Origin: DASXVX01 sp036504075
GTDB taxonomy: Bacteria; Bacillota; Sulfobacillia; Symbiobacteriales; Symbiobacteriaceae
Length of the DNA stretch: 64,000 nt
Reading direction: 5' to 3'
Assembly (NCBI GenBank): GCA_036504075.1
Contig: DASXVX010000056.1
Coordinates: 62,001 to 126,000 of the forward strand
Shown piece after piece: positions 15,992 to 24,627 of this stretch; the stretch's first letter is position 1; every line of letters starts with the position of its first letter. A model generated the notes under the pieces. It was not told the DNA's origin and ran no database searches. It saw nothing but the letters and a program-made list of their open reading frames with translations. The position numbers and the translations under genes were made by a program.

Positions 15992-17398
15992 TTAGTCTGC
16001 CTTTAGCATCTGCGCCTTAAGCCAGAGGGCGCATTCCGTCCGGGTTTTGGCCAGTTCGCAGCCCAGGTGGTCCGGCTTGAAGATGTCCCCCTCAAGCAGG
16101 TCGGCGTTGGCGTGACAGCCGCCGCTGCAGTAATTCCGGGCCCAGCAGTCGGCGCAGCCTTCTTTGGTGTAGATGTGGCAGCCCGCCAGCGTCTGCTGCA
16201 GGTCGTGCCGGGCGATGCCTTCCCCGACCGTGCCCAGCTTGTACGCGTCGCGGCCGACGAACTGGTGGCACGGGTAGAGGTCGCCTTCCGGCGTGACCGC
16301 CAGGTACTGGACCCCCGCCCCGCAGCCCTGCACCCGGCGGGGCAGGCAGGGGCCGGCGTCCGGCTCCACGGCGAAGTGGTGGAACGTGAAGGACTTGCCC
16401 TCCCGGCGGCGCCGGTCCATCTCCGCCGCCAGCCGCTCGTACTCAGCCTTCAGCGCCGGCACGTGCTCTTCCCGGAGCGCATACGGCTCCTCGGGCTTGG
16501 CGATCACCGGCTCCAGAGAAAAATGCGGGGCGTGCATGGCATCCGCCATGTAGAAGGCGTCCGCCGAAAAATCCAGGTTGGCGGATGTATAAGTACCCCG
16601 CAGCACGGCGTAGGCGCCCCGCCCGGTGGCGCCCTGCGCCGCCCCGTGCTCCCAGGCGGCCACGCCGCCCGGCGCCCGCCGCTCCAGGGCCAGGCGAATG
16701 CCCTCCTCCGCCTTCGTGGCCGAGCCGCTGCGCATGGCGTCGTGCACTTCGGGCCGGCCGTCGAGGCTCAGAATCAGGCTGATTTCTTCCCGGTCCAGGA
16801 CGTCCAGAATTTCCGGCGTCAGCAGCGTGGCGTTGGTGGTCAGCGTGAACGTGAAGTGCTTGCCCGCTTCCGCCCCCCGCCGCCGAGCGTAGGCAATGGT
16901 CTCCTTCACCACGTCCCAGTTGGTCAACGGCTCGCCGCCGAAGAAGTCGACTTCGCAAATCGGGCGCGCCCCGCTCATCTCAATGAGCAGGTCCACCGCC
17001 TGCCGGGCGACTTCCGGCGACATGAGCATCACCCGGCCGCCGTAGGAGCCCTTCTCGGCGAAGCAGTACGTGCACGAGAGGTTGCAGGCATGGGCGATGT
17101 TCAGGCAAATCGACCGGAGCGGGTCGCCGGGCTTGGGCATGAGCGGCGCCCACTCCGCCTCCGGAGCAAACAACGTGCCCAGTTCCGTGAGCGCCTCCAC
17201 TTCGAGCAGCGCCTCATCGACATCGGCCGGCGCGTAGCGGTGCCGCAGGTCGTCCAGTTGGGCCTCGGTCACTCGGCTCTCCTGCAGGCCCAGAATGTCC
17301 CACGTGAGATCGTCCACTTCGTGCAGGCTGCCACTGTGTACGTCGAGCACGAGCTTGGTTCCATGCATGGCAAAACGATGAATCTGACCCTTGCGCAA
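15992..17398 (-). CDS. SCIFF-peptide radical SAM/SPASM maturase
   Basis: About 468 residues. An N-terminal peptide-recognition segment (IHRFAMHGTKLVLDVHSGSL) is followed by the radical SAM CX3CX2C motif CNLSCTYC at about 104-111, FFGGEPL, and a C-terminal SPASM region with many cysteines (GCGAGV, YPCHQFVG, CADCWARNYCSGGC) for two auxiliary [4Fe-4S] clusters. Characterised homologues form thioether links from cysteines in SCIFF (a ranthipeptide). TTG at 17398 follows AAGGAG. The precursor peptide gene is directly upstream, separated by a hairpin. Confidence 0.95.
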   Translation of the reverse strand: MRKGQIHRFAMHGTKLVLDVHSGSLHEVDDLTWDILGLQESRVTEAQLDDLRHRYAPADVDEALLEVEALTELGTLFAPEAEWAPLMPKPGDPLRSICLNIAHACNLSCTYCFAEKGSYGGRVMLMSPEVARQAVDLLIEMSGARPICEVDFFGGEPLTNWDVVKETIAYARRRGAEAGKHFTFTLTTNATLLTPEILDVLDREEISLILSLDGRPEVHDAMRSGSATKAEEGIRLALERRAPGGVAAWEHGAAQGATGRGAYAVLRGTYTSANLDFSADAFYMADAMHAPHFSLEPVIAKPEEPYALREEHVPALKAEYERLAAEMDRRRREGKSFTFHHFAVEPDAGPCLPRRVQGCGAGVQYLAVTPEGDLYPCHQFVGRDAYKLGTVGEGIARHDLQQTLAGCHIYTKEGCADCWARNYCSGGCHANADLLEGDIFKPDHLGCELAKTRTECALWLKAQMLKAD

Positions 17399-17424
17399 GG
17401 GATACAACTCCTTAGAACGCGCCA

Positions 17425-17449
17425 AGGCCGGGCCGCAAGGGCCCGGCCT
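17425..17449 (-). terminator. Attenuating hairpin between SCIFF precursor and maturase
   Basis: AGGCCGGGCC / GGCCCGGCCT with a five-base loop, between the precursor stop and the maturase ribosome site. It lacks a long T tract, so partial termination would favour more precursor than enzyme message. Confidence 0.65.
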
Positions 17450-17461
17450 GTCTGTCAGGCG

Positions 17462-17656
17462 CTAGCGGATGGTGGTCTCGTAGGCCTTGATCTGGCCGGC
17501 GTTGGGACTGGTCAGCGTGCTGACGGAGCAAACGATGTTGCCCACCGTGCAGGAGGTCTTGCAGGCCGACTGGCAGGAGACGGCGCAGTCGGTGCAGCCG
17601 GCGTGCTTCACGGTCGCCTGGAGGGCGGGAGCGACGAGGGTACGGATGTGCTTCAT
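17462..17656 (-). CDS. SCIFF ribosomal peptide precursor (six cysteines in forty-five)
   Basis: 64 residues. Cysteines at 21, 24, 28, 32, 36 and 43 with the conserved core CQSACKTSCTVGN and start MKHIRTL identify SCIFF, a highly conserved Clostridia peptide. The maturase downstream installs a thioether between a core cysteine and a nearby threonine in characterised homologues. The biological role of the product is unknown. ATG at 17656 follows GGAGTG. A good promoter lies 40 bases upstream. No peptidase or exporter gene is adjacent. Confidence 0.95.
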   Translation of the reverse strand: MKHIRTLVAPALQATVKHAGCTDCAVSCQSACKTSCTVGNIVCSVSTLTSPNAGQIKAYETTIR

Positions 17657-17695
17657 AGAGCATCACTCCAAAATGGTAAAGGTACGATCTGATCA

Positions 17696-17725
17696 AGTAT
17701 ATCGATTTTGGTGGCCAACAGGCAA
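17696..17725 (-). promoter_or_regulatory. Sigma-A-type promoter of the SCIFF operon
   Basis: On the minus strand TTGCCT and TATACT are separated by 18 bases, about 40 bases before the SCIFF start codon. Confidence 0.65.
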
Positions 17726-17867
17726 GCATCCTTTCGCATCTCATGGCGAAGAGGATATTTTTTTCCGCGATAATCTGCCTTCGAACAAAAATGCCGCCCA
17801 ATCCGTTTATGTAATGGAATGTTAACCCAGTTACTACATAAAGGGTAAAAGAAGGGGCGAGCGGTTC

Positions 17868-18900
17868 ATGTTTGGGAAACACCGGATTGTGGAGATCATG
17901 GGGGCCGTTCTGTTGGCGGTGATGGTGGCCACCCCTGCTCACGCCGATTCGGTTGAGCAACGGTTGGCAGCGCTGGAGTCGGAGGTGGCGGTGCTACGGC
18001 AGGCGCTGGCCCTTTCTGCGCTGAATGTGCCCGATGTGGTCGCCCGGTCCCTGCCGGCGGTGGTGAGCGTGTACAACGTGACGGACAAGGACGAGATCGC
18101 GAGCAAAGGGACGGGGTGGCTGATCGGAAGCGACGGGGTCATCGTGACCAACACCCAGTCCGTTTTCGGACCTGGCCGAGCTAAAAGTGGCGGGCAGCGG
18201 CTACCCGACGCTGCCGGTGGCCACAACGGCGCCGAGGCTCGGCGAGCCGGTGGTGGTGATCGGCAATGCCAAGGGCTTCAGCAACAGCGTCAGCGTCGGC
18301 ATTGTCAGCGGTACGAATCGGGCGGACCCGACGCACCTGCACCACTACCCCTCGCTCCAGACCGACGCGGCCATCAACCCCGGCAATTCCGGCGGGCCGA
18401 TCCTGAACCGACGGGGCGAAGTGGTAGCAATCGTCGCCTGGCGGGCAGAGGACGGGGCCGAAACGCTCGGCTTTGGCATTCCGGTCTCCCGGTTGCTCGA
18501 CACCCTGCAGCGGGTCGTGCCCGGCCGCGGCGTCGTCCGCCCCTGGCTCGGCGCAGCCGTCAGGGAGCCGTACTGGTCTCGCAACGACGCACTGCCTAAC
18601 CAGCTAGGGCTGGTGGTGTCCGATATCCACCGTGACGGCGCCGCCTATGCGGGTGGGCTGCACCGCCTGGATTATCTCACCGCCGTCGACGCGATGCCGG
18701 TGAACGATCTGACCCAGTTGCGGCAGGCGCTGGACAAGCACAAGCCCGGCGATACCGTCGTGCTGTCGATCACCCGTCAGCAGGTGAGCGACGCGCAGTG
18801 GGCCGACCTGACCCTGAGTGTCACGCTGGGCGAAGACTCCGGACCGGTACCCGGCGTGATTCCCCGGCTGTACAATCCGGAAAACGACGACCTGTTCTAG
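17868..18900 (+). pseudogene. Decayed HtrA/DegP-like serine protease
   Basis: Two frames together make one HtrA. The first (from ATG 17868) gives a signal peptide ending AHA, a coiled coil (VEQRLAALESEVAVLRQ) and the start of the trypsin fold (GTGWLIGSDGVIVTNTQSV). At about 18165-18185 the coding sense moves to another frame, which reads DLAELKVAGSG, then GNSGGP with the catalytic serine, and a PDZ-like C-terminus. The usual 30-40 residues between VTNxHVV and the Asp motif are missing and the catalytic histidine position is Gln (NTQSV). I read this as an internal deletion with frameshift; a sequencing error cannot be excluded but would not restore the missing block. Confidence 0.75.
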
Positions 18901-19034
18901 GCGGGGGCGCTCCGGAGGGCAGCAGGGCGGTGGCAGTATGGTGCAAAGTGATGGTTCCTCCTTCCGCGCGCTGCGAAGGATTAAACGTTTGCGCACCGAA
19001 TCCTTTCTTAATCTTTTTGCAGGTAGGTTTTTGC

Positions 19035-21248
19035 ATGCGATTTCCTCTGCTGCTGCGGTACGCCGGCGTTGCTTGTCTGCTCGTGATCCTCGCGATTGGC
19101 CCGTTCCTCCAGGGCCTCTTTTTCTGGACCGGGCTCCTGACCGCCATCGCCCTCCTGTCGATCGGGTTCGTCCTGTGGCTCATCGGCCGGCGGTGGGAGG
19201 GCCTCCCCACGGCCCTGACCGGCGGGGCGCCGGGCCTTGCCCTGCTGGCCCTGCTCGCCTGTTACCTGGTGCAGTTCGGCTGGGCGGTCTACCCGCGCGG
19301 CAACCTGGACTGGGTGCTGCGGGTCGCCGCGGCCGGCATGGCCTACGTGCTGGTGCGGGCGGAAGCGGGCCCGGCCCTGCGCCGCTGGTTGGGCTGGGTG
19401 CTGGTCGTCAGCGCCGCGGGCGTGGCCTTCGCCGGCCTCCTGGAGTTCACCGGCTACTTCGCCGGCAATCCGGGCCTCGTAAAGGCGCTGGGCTTGGTCG
19501 GCCTGAGCGACCGCATGTTCACGACGTTCCAGTACCCGAACACGGCGGCGGCCTACTTCCTGGCGGCGCTCTTCGCAGCCGCCGGCCTGGCGGCCGAAGA
19601 CCTGAAGCCGTGGAAGCTAACGGTGGCAACCGGCCTCATGACGCTGCTGGCACTGGGCTTCTTCTTCACCGTCTCCCGCGGGGCGGTGGTGGTCCTGCCG
19701 TTCGGCCTGCTGCTGCTCTTCCTGGGCCTGGGCCGGGCGAAGCGGTGGCCCGTCCTGCTCCTGCTGCTGGCGGCGGCGGCGCCCATGCTGGCCGCTCTCC
19801 ACGGCGTGGGTGCGAACGCGGCCATCCATAACTACGTGAGCGCGTTCCGCTGGGTCGGGGCCGCAGTGGCGGGCGGCGCCCTCGCCGGGCTCGTGCTGGC
19901 CTACTTTCTGAAACTGAAGCCGAAGCTGCAACTCGGTCTGGCGGCCGCGGCCCTGGTGCTGGCGGTGGTGGCGCTGGCCGCCCTCCGTCCGGGGGTGTTG
20001 CTGCCGAAGCAGGCAACCCGGCTGCTGGACCTGAACTTCAAGACCGTCAACGTCGTGCTCCGGCTCGTCTTTGATCAGGATGCCCTGCGGATTGTGCGGG
20101 ACCATCCCCTGGGCCGCGGCGGCTGGGGCTGGGATCGCACATACCGGCAGTACCAGGACTTCAGCTACACCGCCCGGGAGACCCACGACCACGTCGCCCA
20201 GACCGCCGTGGAGGCGGGCGCCCTTGGGCTGCTGGCCCTGCTGGCGGCCCTGGTGACGGCGCTGGGGACGACCTGGCGGAACCGGACCGCGGACCCGCTG
20301 GCCTGGTCCCTGGCGGCGGGGGCGTTCCTGATCGCCGGCCACAGCCTGATCGACTTCGACCTCTCCTACGGGCTCATGTGGCTCCTGCTCTGGGTGCTCC
20401 TGGCGGCGGCAGCCGCCCCGGCAGCCGCCCCGGCAGCCGCCCCGGCACCCGCCCCGGCGGTTCCCGGCCGGCGGGAGGCTGCCGGCTGGTGGGGCGGCGT
20501 GGGCGCCGGTGCGGCAATTGCTGTGCTGGCAGGGGTCCTGGCTCTTGGGTCGGCGTACACGGATCAGGCGCAGGCGCTTGCCGACGCGGGCGAGCGGGAC
20601 CGGGCGGTCGCGGCGGCCCGGCAGGCGGTCCGCTTCGACCCGTGGAACAGCGACCCGTACCTGGTCGTCGGCGACCGGACTTCGCTGGAGCAGGCCGCCC
20701 GGGTGGACCCGGGCCGGGCGCAGGCCCGCTTTGAGCTGGCCATCCGGCTGGAACTGGCGAAGGACCTGCCGGCGGCCCTCCGGGAGGCCCGGGCGGCCCT
20801 GGCGAACCAGCCGATGGTCTCAGAGCACTACACGAAGGCGGCCGGCCTGACCGGCTCGCTGATGGTGGACGCGGTGAGCCGGGGCGACCAGGCGGAGGCC
20901 CGGCGGCTGGCGGACGAACTGGCGGCCATGGGCGCGGAGTTCGCCCGGCGCAAGGCGGTGGGCGACCCGCTGCAGCATCTGTGGCCGGGTCTGAACCTGG
21001 AGATGGACCCGGTGTTTCAGCTGCGGTACGGGCAGGCGCTCTACCTGAAGGGCGATCCGACGGCCGCGGAGCCGCTCCTGAAGGCGGCGGCGAAGGTGGG
21101 GCTGCTGGGGTCGGAGGCGGAGGTCTGGCTGTACGCCGTCTACGAGCGGCGGGGCGACAAGGGGGCCATGGCGGCCCTGGAGCAGAAGCCGTGGGTCCGG
21201 TTCCGGACGGCGAACCCGGTCTACAAGGCGATCAGGGCGTGGCAATAA
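19035..21248 (+). CDS. O-antigen ligase/polymerase-like membrane protein with C-terminal TPR region
   Basis: About 737 residues. Roughly twelve hydrophobic helices (1-530) carry a large extracytoplasmic loop with DHPLGRGGWGWDRTYRQYQ and ETHDHVAQTAVEAG, the Wzy_C/WaaL-type motif. A Pro/Ala repeat (four AAAP-like units, 20410-20460) joins the membrane part to a final helix and a TPR-like domain (about 560-730, such as ALREARAALANQP). Homologues polymerise or ligate polyprenyl-linked glycans, some glycosylate pilins. The ATG at 19035 follows AGGTAGG. It is apart from the capsule locus, so the acceptor is unknown. Confidence 0.8.
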   Translation: MRFPLLLRYAGVACLLVILAIGPFLQGLFFWTGLLTAIALLSIGFVLWLIGRRWEGLPTALTGGAPGLALLALLACYLVQFGWAVYPRGNLDWVLRVAAAGMAYVLVRAEAGPALRRWLGWVLVVSAAGVAFAGLLEFTGYFAGNPGLVKALGLVGLSDRMFTTFQYPNTAAAYFLAALFAAAGLAAEDLKPWKLTVATGLMTLLALGFFFTVSRGAVVVLPFGLLLLFLGLGRAKRWPVLLLLLAAAAPMLAALHGVGANAAIHNYVSAFRWVGAAVAGGALAGLVLAYFLKLKPKLQLGLAAAALVLAVVALAALRPGVLLPKQATRLLDLNFKTVNVVLRLVFDQDALRIVRDHPLGRGGWGWDRTYRQYQDFSYTARETHDHVAQTAVEAGALGLLALLAALVTALGTTWRNRTADPLAWSLAAGAFLIAGHSLIDFDLSYGLMWLLLWVLLAAAAAPAAAPAAAPAPAPAVPGRREAAGWWGGVGAGAAIAVLAGVLALGSAYTDQAQALADAGERDRAVAAARQAVRFDPWNSDPYLVVGDRTSLEQAARVDPGRAQARFELAIRLELAKDLPAALREARAALANQPMVSEHYTKAAGLTGSLMVDAVSRGDQAEARRLADELAAMGAEFARRKAVGDPLQHLWPGLNLEMDPVFQLRYGQALYLKGDPTAAEPLLKAAAKVGLLGSEAEVWLYAVYERRGDKGAMAALEQKPWVRFRTANPVYKAIRAWQ

Positions 21249-21254
21249 AGAAGA

Positions 21255-21290
21255 GGCAGGTAGCCCGGGAGCGGGCTGCCTGCCGTTTTG
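21255..21290 (+). terminator. Terminator of the ligase-like gene
   Basis: GGCAGGTAGCCCG / CGGGCTGCCTGCC with a four-base loop and GTTTTG, seven bases after the stop. Confidence 0.85.
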
Positions 21291-21297
21291 TCGAGAT

Positions 21298-21897
21298 TCA
21301 GTTGTCGTCGGCGGACTGGTCGGTGTTGGCGCCTTTCTTGTTGGCGTCACGGGTGGCCCGGCGCTGGGCCTTCTCGTCCTCCGGCAGGGAATGGACCGGT
21401 TCACGGGTGGGTTCATCCAGATTGATGAAGACCGCCTTGCCGATGCGCTCGCCGATTTTGATCGGGGTCTCGGTCACCTGCAGGGCGTAGATCTCCCGGA
21501 TGTCGGGGGGAACCAGCCGCTCAAGCGAGCCGAAGATCTTGTACAGGTTGAACTGGAAGCCATAGTCGCCGTAGGTGACGTTAAGGCCGTTGGGGCTGAT
21601 CGCTTCGGTGGCGGGCATGAAGTACATGTGGCTCTTATTGCCGTCGATGGCGACATCCATCTTGACGGGGCGCGGGGTGCCGAGGTTGTTGGCGACGCAG
21701 ACCTTTTCCAGGGCCTTCAGAGCCTTGGCGGAGCTTTCGGCCATGGCCGGGTTGCCGACGGCCAGAACGGAGTCAAGCTGCTTGCGCCGGCGGGGGGAGA
21801 GTTCCTTGAGCACAACGGGCTCGAAGGACGGAATGTCCCCCTGGTCGGCGGCGGCGACCAGTGCGATCAGGGCCTCGACGTCCTTGTTCTTGGGCAC
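21298..21897 (-). CDS. Conserved-looking hypothetical protein
   Basis: 199 residues, not recognised. It is soluble, with no signal peptide or membrane helix. A helical N-terminal half (VEALIALVAAADQGD, AKALKALEKVCVANN) is followed by a beta-rich part (GLNVTYGDYGFQFNLYKIF) and a charged tail (EDEKAQRRATRDANKKG). GTG at 21897 has AAGGGG at good spacing, and codon use is like the neighbours, so it is probably a real gene. A 22-bp tandem repeat lies directly upstream. Confidence 0.6.
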   Translation of the reverse strand: MPKNKDVEALIALVAAADQGDIPSFEPVVLKELSPRRRKQLDSVLAVGNPAMAESSAKALKALEKVCVANNLGTPRPVKMDVAIDGNKSHMYFMPATEAISPNGLNVTYGDYGFQFNLYKIFGSLERLVPPDIREIYALQVTETPIKIGERIGKAVFINLDEPTREPVHSLPEDEKAQRRATRDANKKGANTDQSADDN

Positions 21898-21990
21898 TGT
21901 TGGATTCCCCTTTCTGGGTCCTTATGCTTATATTATAGTACATCTAGGTCTAAATTAATAGTGTTTTCGTGCTTGTCTTGTGATGATTGT

Positions 21991-22197
21991 TGGGTCCTGG
22001 GCTTGTGGTGGGTTGGTCCCTGGCTGGTGGTGGGTTGGTCCCTGGCTTGTGGTCGGTTGGTCCCTGGCTGGTGGTGGCTTGGTCCCCGGCTGGTGGTGGC
22101 TTGGTCCCTGGCTGGTGGTGGCTTGGTCCCTGGCTTGTGGTGGCTTGGTCCCTGGCTTGTGGTGGGTTTGTCCCCGGCTTGTGGTGGGTTGGTGGTG
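21991..22197. repeat. 22-bp tandem repeat (minisatellite), eight full units
   Basis: Eight contiguous 22-base units run from 22011 to 22186, flanked by degenerate partial units. The unit reads GGTTGGTCCCTGGCTGGTGG plus TG, with alternation of GGCTGG/GGCTTG and GGTT/GCTT between copies. Because 22 is not a multiple of three, every forward frame is open and would encode a 22-residue Trp/Gly-rich repeat. None of these frames has a convincing start. The plus strand is rich in GG and GGTGG runs. Confidence 0.9.
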
Positions 22198-22683
22198 TCA
22201 ACCTGGGGGGGTAGACCTAAAAATCTCTGCCTGGCGTTTCACGATCCGATCCTCATAAGCCTGGCGCGTCTCGTCTACCAGATTCGCAGGCAAGCCGGCA
22301 GCCCGCAATTCACTCGCCATTTCCGCGAGCAATCCCTCCACTTTCCGATCGCGGGAACGGCGCAGGCCATCGGCCCGCGCCAAGTACTTGGCCCCTAGGG
22401 CCGCTACGTCCGCCTTCGCCTGGCGATACGCCGCCGCAGCCCCGGCCACCGGGGTGTTCAACTGGCCTTCACAGTCCGCCTCCATAGCTTCGAACCCGGG
22501 CAGGTAGCGAGCACGCACCGCCGCAACGCCTGCGGCCGCTTCGGGCGCCCTGGGAGTCCCGCCGCTGGCCGGGTCCGAAGTCGGCGCCGGCGCCCAAATT
22601 CCAGAGGCCGGAGTTGCCGGGTTCCCAGCGTCCGCCGCCTTCGGACCCGCCAACTTGGGGGAGAGACCGGCGCTGAGGTTCAC
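22198..22683 (-). CDS. Hypothetical protein, last gene of the polysaccharide locus
   Basis: 161 residues, not recognised. An Ala/Pro/Gly-rich N-terminal third (to about 55) is followed by a long helical region (YRQAKADVAALGAKYLARADGLRRSRDRKVEGLLAEMASELR) likely to be coiled coil. No signal peptide is obvious. GTG at 22683 begins seven bases after the deacetylase stop with AGGG upstream, so it is co-transcribed with that gene. The stop codon lies at the edge of the 22-bp tandem repeat, so the C-terminus may have been altered by repeat expansion. Confidence 0.55.
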   Translation of the reverse strand: MNLSAGLSPKLAGPKAADAGNPATPASGIWAPAPTSDPASGGTPRAPEAAAGVAAVRARYLPGFEAMEADCEGQLNTPVAGAAAAYRQAKADVAALGAKYLARADGLRRSRDRKVEGLLAEMASELRAAGLPANLVDETRQAYEDRIVKRQAEIFRSTPPG

Positions 22684-22689
22684 CTTGCC

Positions 22690-24588
22690 CTACCGGCTCA
22701 CCTTTACGACCACATCCGATCGGGGCGGCAGGTCAAGCACAGCAAACGAGCCTTGGGTAGCGGGCACGAGCTGAATCCGCTTACCGTCTTTGTCTTCAAG
22801 GGCTCGAACCGGCCCCTTATTCTGTAGCCAAAGCGTGAACTTCCTCATAGGCTCATCATTTCGGTTCTGAATCCGAACGTAGTCACCGGCAACCGTAATG
22901 TCCACATTGTCCCGTGCGTTCAGATAGTCGGCCAGCGAACCGGCCGTCGTCCTCCACCAGTTGTGTTTTTGCACCGCATAGCCCAGTAGACTCTCAATGC
23001 CCTTGTACATCCCCTCTTGGGGATGTGTAGGAGCGATAATTCCGTGGGTATGGACGATCAAAGTATAGGTCCCGCCCATCTCATAGGTCTTGTCAAGGGC
23101 CGCACGGTCAGCATCACTGACCTGATTACGCAATAGGTAGTGCCCAGGCATGTCCAGTGTCCGGACCATCCGGAGTTCCGACCCATTCTTTACGATACCC
23201 CTCGCGGGGTACAAGTTGCCAAAGGTCAGGGTATCGTCACCCCAGTAGGCCGTGAACGCATCCGAAAACTCGAACGATTCCGAGGCTTGCATAGCTTCCA
23301 GGGCACTTTTCGTGAATGGGAGTGCGATGCCCCGGCGATAAGGAATCGCCTCTTTCTGCAGGATTGACAAGACTGCGTCAAAATTCTCGCGCCAGCGCGT
23401 TACCGAGTCCGTCCCCCCAGGGCCGTATGGCTTGCCGACAGTCGGGTCAAAGTGATGCAACCCGTGGGCGGCGATCTCGTGCCCGGCTTTCACGTATGCT
23501 TGGATCAGATCAGGGTACTCCTTGGCATAGGAACCGGTCACGTAGTGAGTAACGGGGAATCCCAGGCGCTTGAATAGGTCTATTGTGAATTGGGCCTTCT
23601 TTTCCTCCAGCTTTCCATCGTTGACTGGATCCCAGTTCTCGTCGTAGTACGGCGAGTTCTTTACGTCGGATTGTTTATGGACCTCCCAGTAGGCGTCGAC
23701 TCCCTCAGTATCACTGCGCACAACCATTGCCGCTTGCTGGCCGTCCGGGTACCGCCCGGACCTGGCAATCAGGTCACCCCGGTCCCGCAAACTAGTCTCG
23801 AGGATACCCTCCAGAAGGAGCAGGTCCGTCAGGCTATAAACGTAGTAACCGGACGATAGGTAGGAGGATGCCAGCCAATACACGCTTGCACTGCCGCGCT
23901 TCGCTTCGGTTGCCGCGGGCGAGGGATTGTCCTGTTTATCTCGGTGCTGAATTAGAATTTTCGCATCCGCAACATCGTATATTTGGCCTGCTACAAATCC
24001 CTGTTTGCGGGACAGGCTCCCCCATGCCATTAGCCGCGCCATGGCCGGGTCGCTTTTGCCAGCCTCCCCAGTCTCCTCTGCCCAGGAGCTCTCCCGGCTG
24101 GCGACCTGCTTAAGCCCTGCAAGCGTAGTCAGTTGCTGATTCTCCGGAAGAAGATGTCCCGTTTCGTCCCGAGTGCCGGTGTCCTTCAGACCAAGAAGAT
24201 TTGTCGCTCCTGCCTCCACGGCCTGTCTCACCGCCCGGGCAACTCTCTGATCCAGTTGAGGCGCCCAGGGCAGAATCACCAGCCGGTAGTCAGTCAACGA
24301 CGTGGAACTCGCAGCCACCTGCTCCTCATTTAGCATGTCGAAGCGCGCGCCAAGGCTGGTAAGCATTTCTCGAAGGGCAAGAAAAGTCGGACCCGACCTG
24401 GCATCCCGAATCTGAACCAGGACCACGGAGTGTTTGAAGGCTGTAGGGTCTGGAGCTACAAACGGGATTGAGACCGGCGTGGGCGTGAGTGCTTGGGGCG
24501 CTTGGCGCTGACAGGCCCCCAATACCGTTGTCGAAATCAGCGCTCCCACCACGACTCGTAATAGACGCGTATAGATGTGCCTGTGCAT
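22690..24588 (-). CDS. Lipoprotein with polysaccharide-deacetylase (NodB-like) domain
   Basis: 632 residues. The lipobox VLGAC anchors Cys26. Residues about 50-150 look like a class-I glutamine-amidotransferase-like/ThuA fold (FLALREMLTSLGARFDMLNEE, DYRLVILPWAP). A NodB-like deacetylase core follows, with RSDTEG near 290 and HEIAAHGLHHFDP near 368 as probable metal-binding motifs. It sits at the 3' end of the capsule locus and probably trims N-acetyl or O-acetyl groups of the exported polymer outside the cell. The exact substrate is unknown. ATG at 24588 follows GGAGG. Confidence 0.75.
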   Translation of the reverse strand: MHRHIYTRLLRVVVGALISTTVLGACQRQAPQALTPTPVSIPFVAPDPTAFKHSVVLVQIRDARSGPTFLALREMLTSLGARFDMLNEEQVAASSTSLTDYRLVILPWAPQLDQRVARAVRQAVEAGATNLLGLKDTGTRDETGHLLPENQQLTTLAGLKQVASRESSWAEETGEAGKSDPAMARLMAWGSLSRKQGFVAGQIYDVADAKILIQHRDKQDNPSPAATEAKRGSASVYWLASSYLSSGYYVYSLTDLLLLEGILETSLRDRGDLIARSGRYPDGQQAAMVVRSDTEGVDAYWEVHKQSDVKNSPYYDENWDPVNDGKLEEKKAQFTIDLFKRLGFPVTHYVTGSYAKEYPDLIQAYVKAGHEIAAHGLHHFDPTVGKPYGPGGTDSVTRWRENFDAVLSILQKEAIPYRRGIALPFTKSALEAMQASESFEFSDAFTAYWGDDTLTFGNLYPARGIVKNGSELRMVRTLDMPGHYLLRNQVSDADRAALDKTYEMGGTYTLIVHTHGIIAPTHPQEGMYKGIESLLGYAVQKHNWWRTTAGSLADYLNARDNVDITVAGDYVRIQNRNDEPMRKFTLWLQNKGPVRALEDKDGKRIQLVPATQGSFAVLDLPPRSDVVVKVSR

Positions 24589-24627
24589 AGCTAACCTCCG
24601 CCCCCCTGGTGGGTTTTGAATGGTAGA

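Noticed and set aside
16067..17692. Plus-strand frame of 541 codons over the SCIFF maturase
   Set aside because: Shadow of the radical SAM gene, which has intact CX3CX2C and SPASM motifs on the other strand.
21991..22197. CRISPR array
   Set aside because: The units are contiguous without unique spacers, and no cas genes are near.
21950..22258. Several short ORFs over the 22-bp repeat (Trp/Gly-rich or Pro/His-rich)
   Set aside because: They are forced open by the repeat in several frames and lack start signals.
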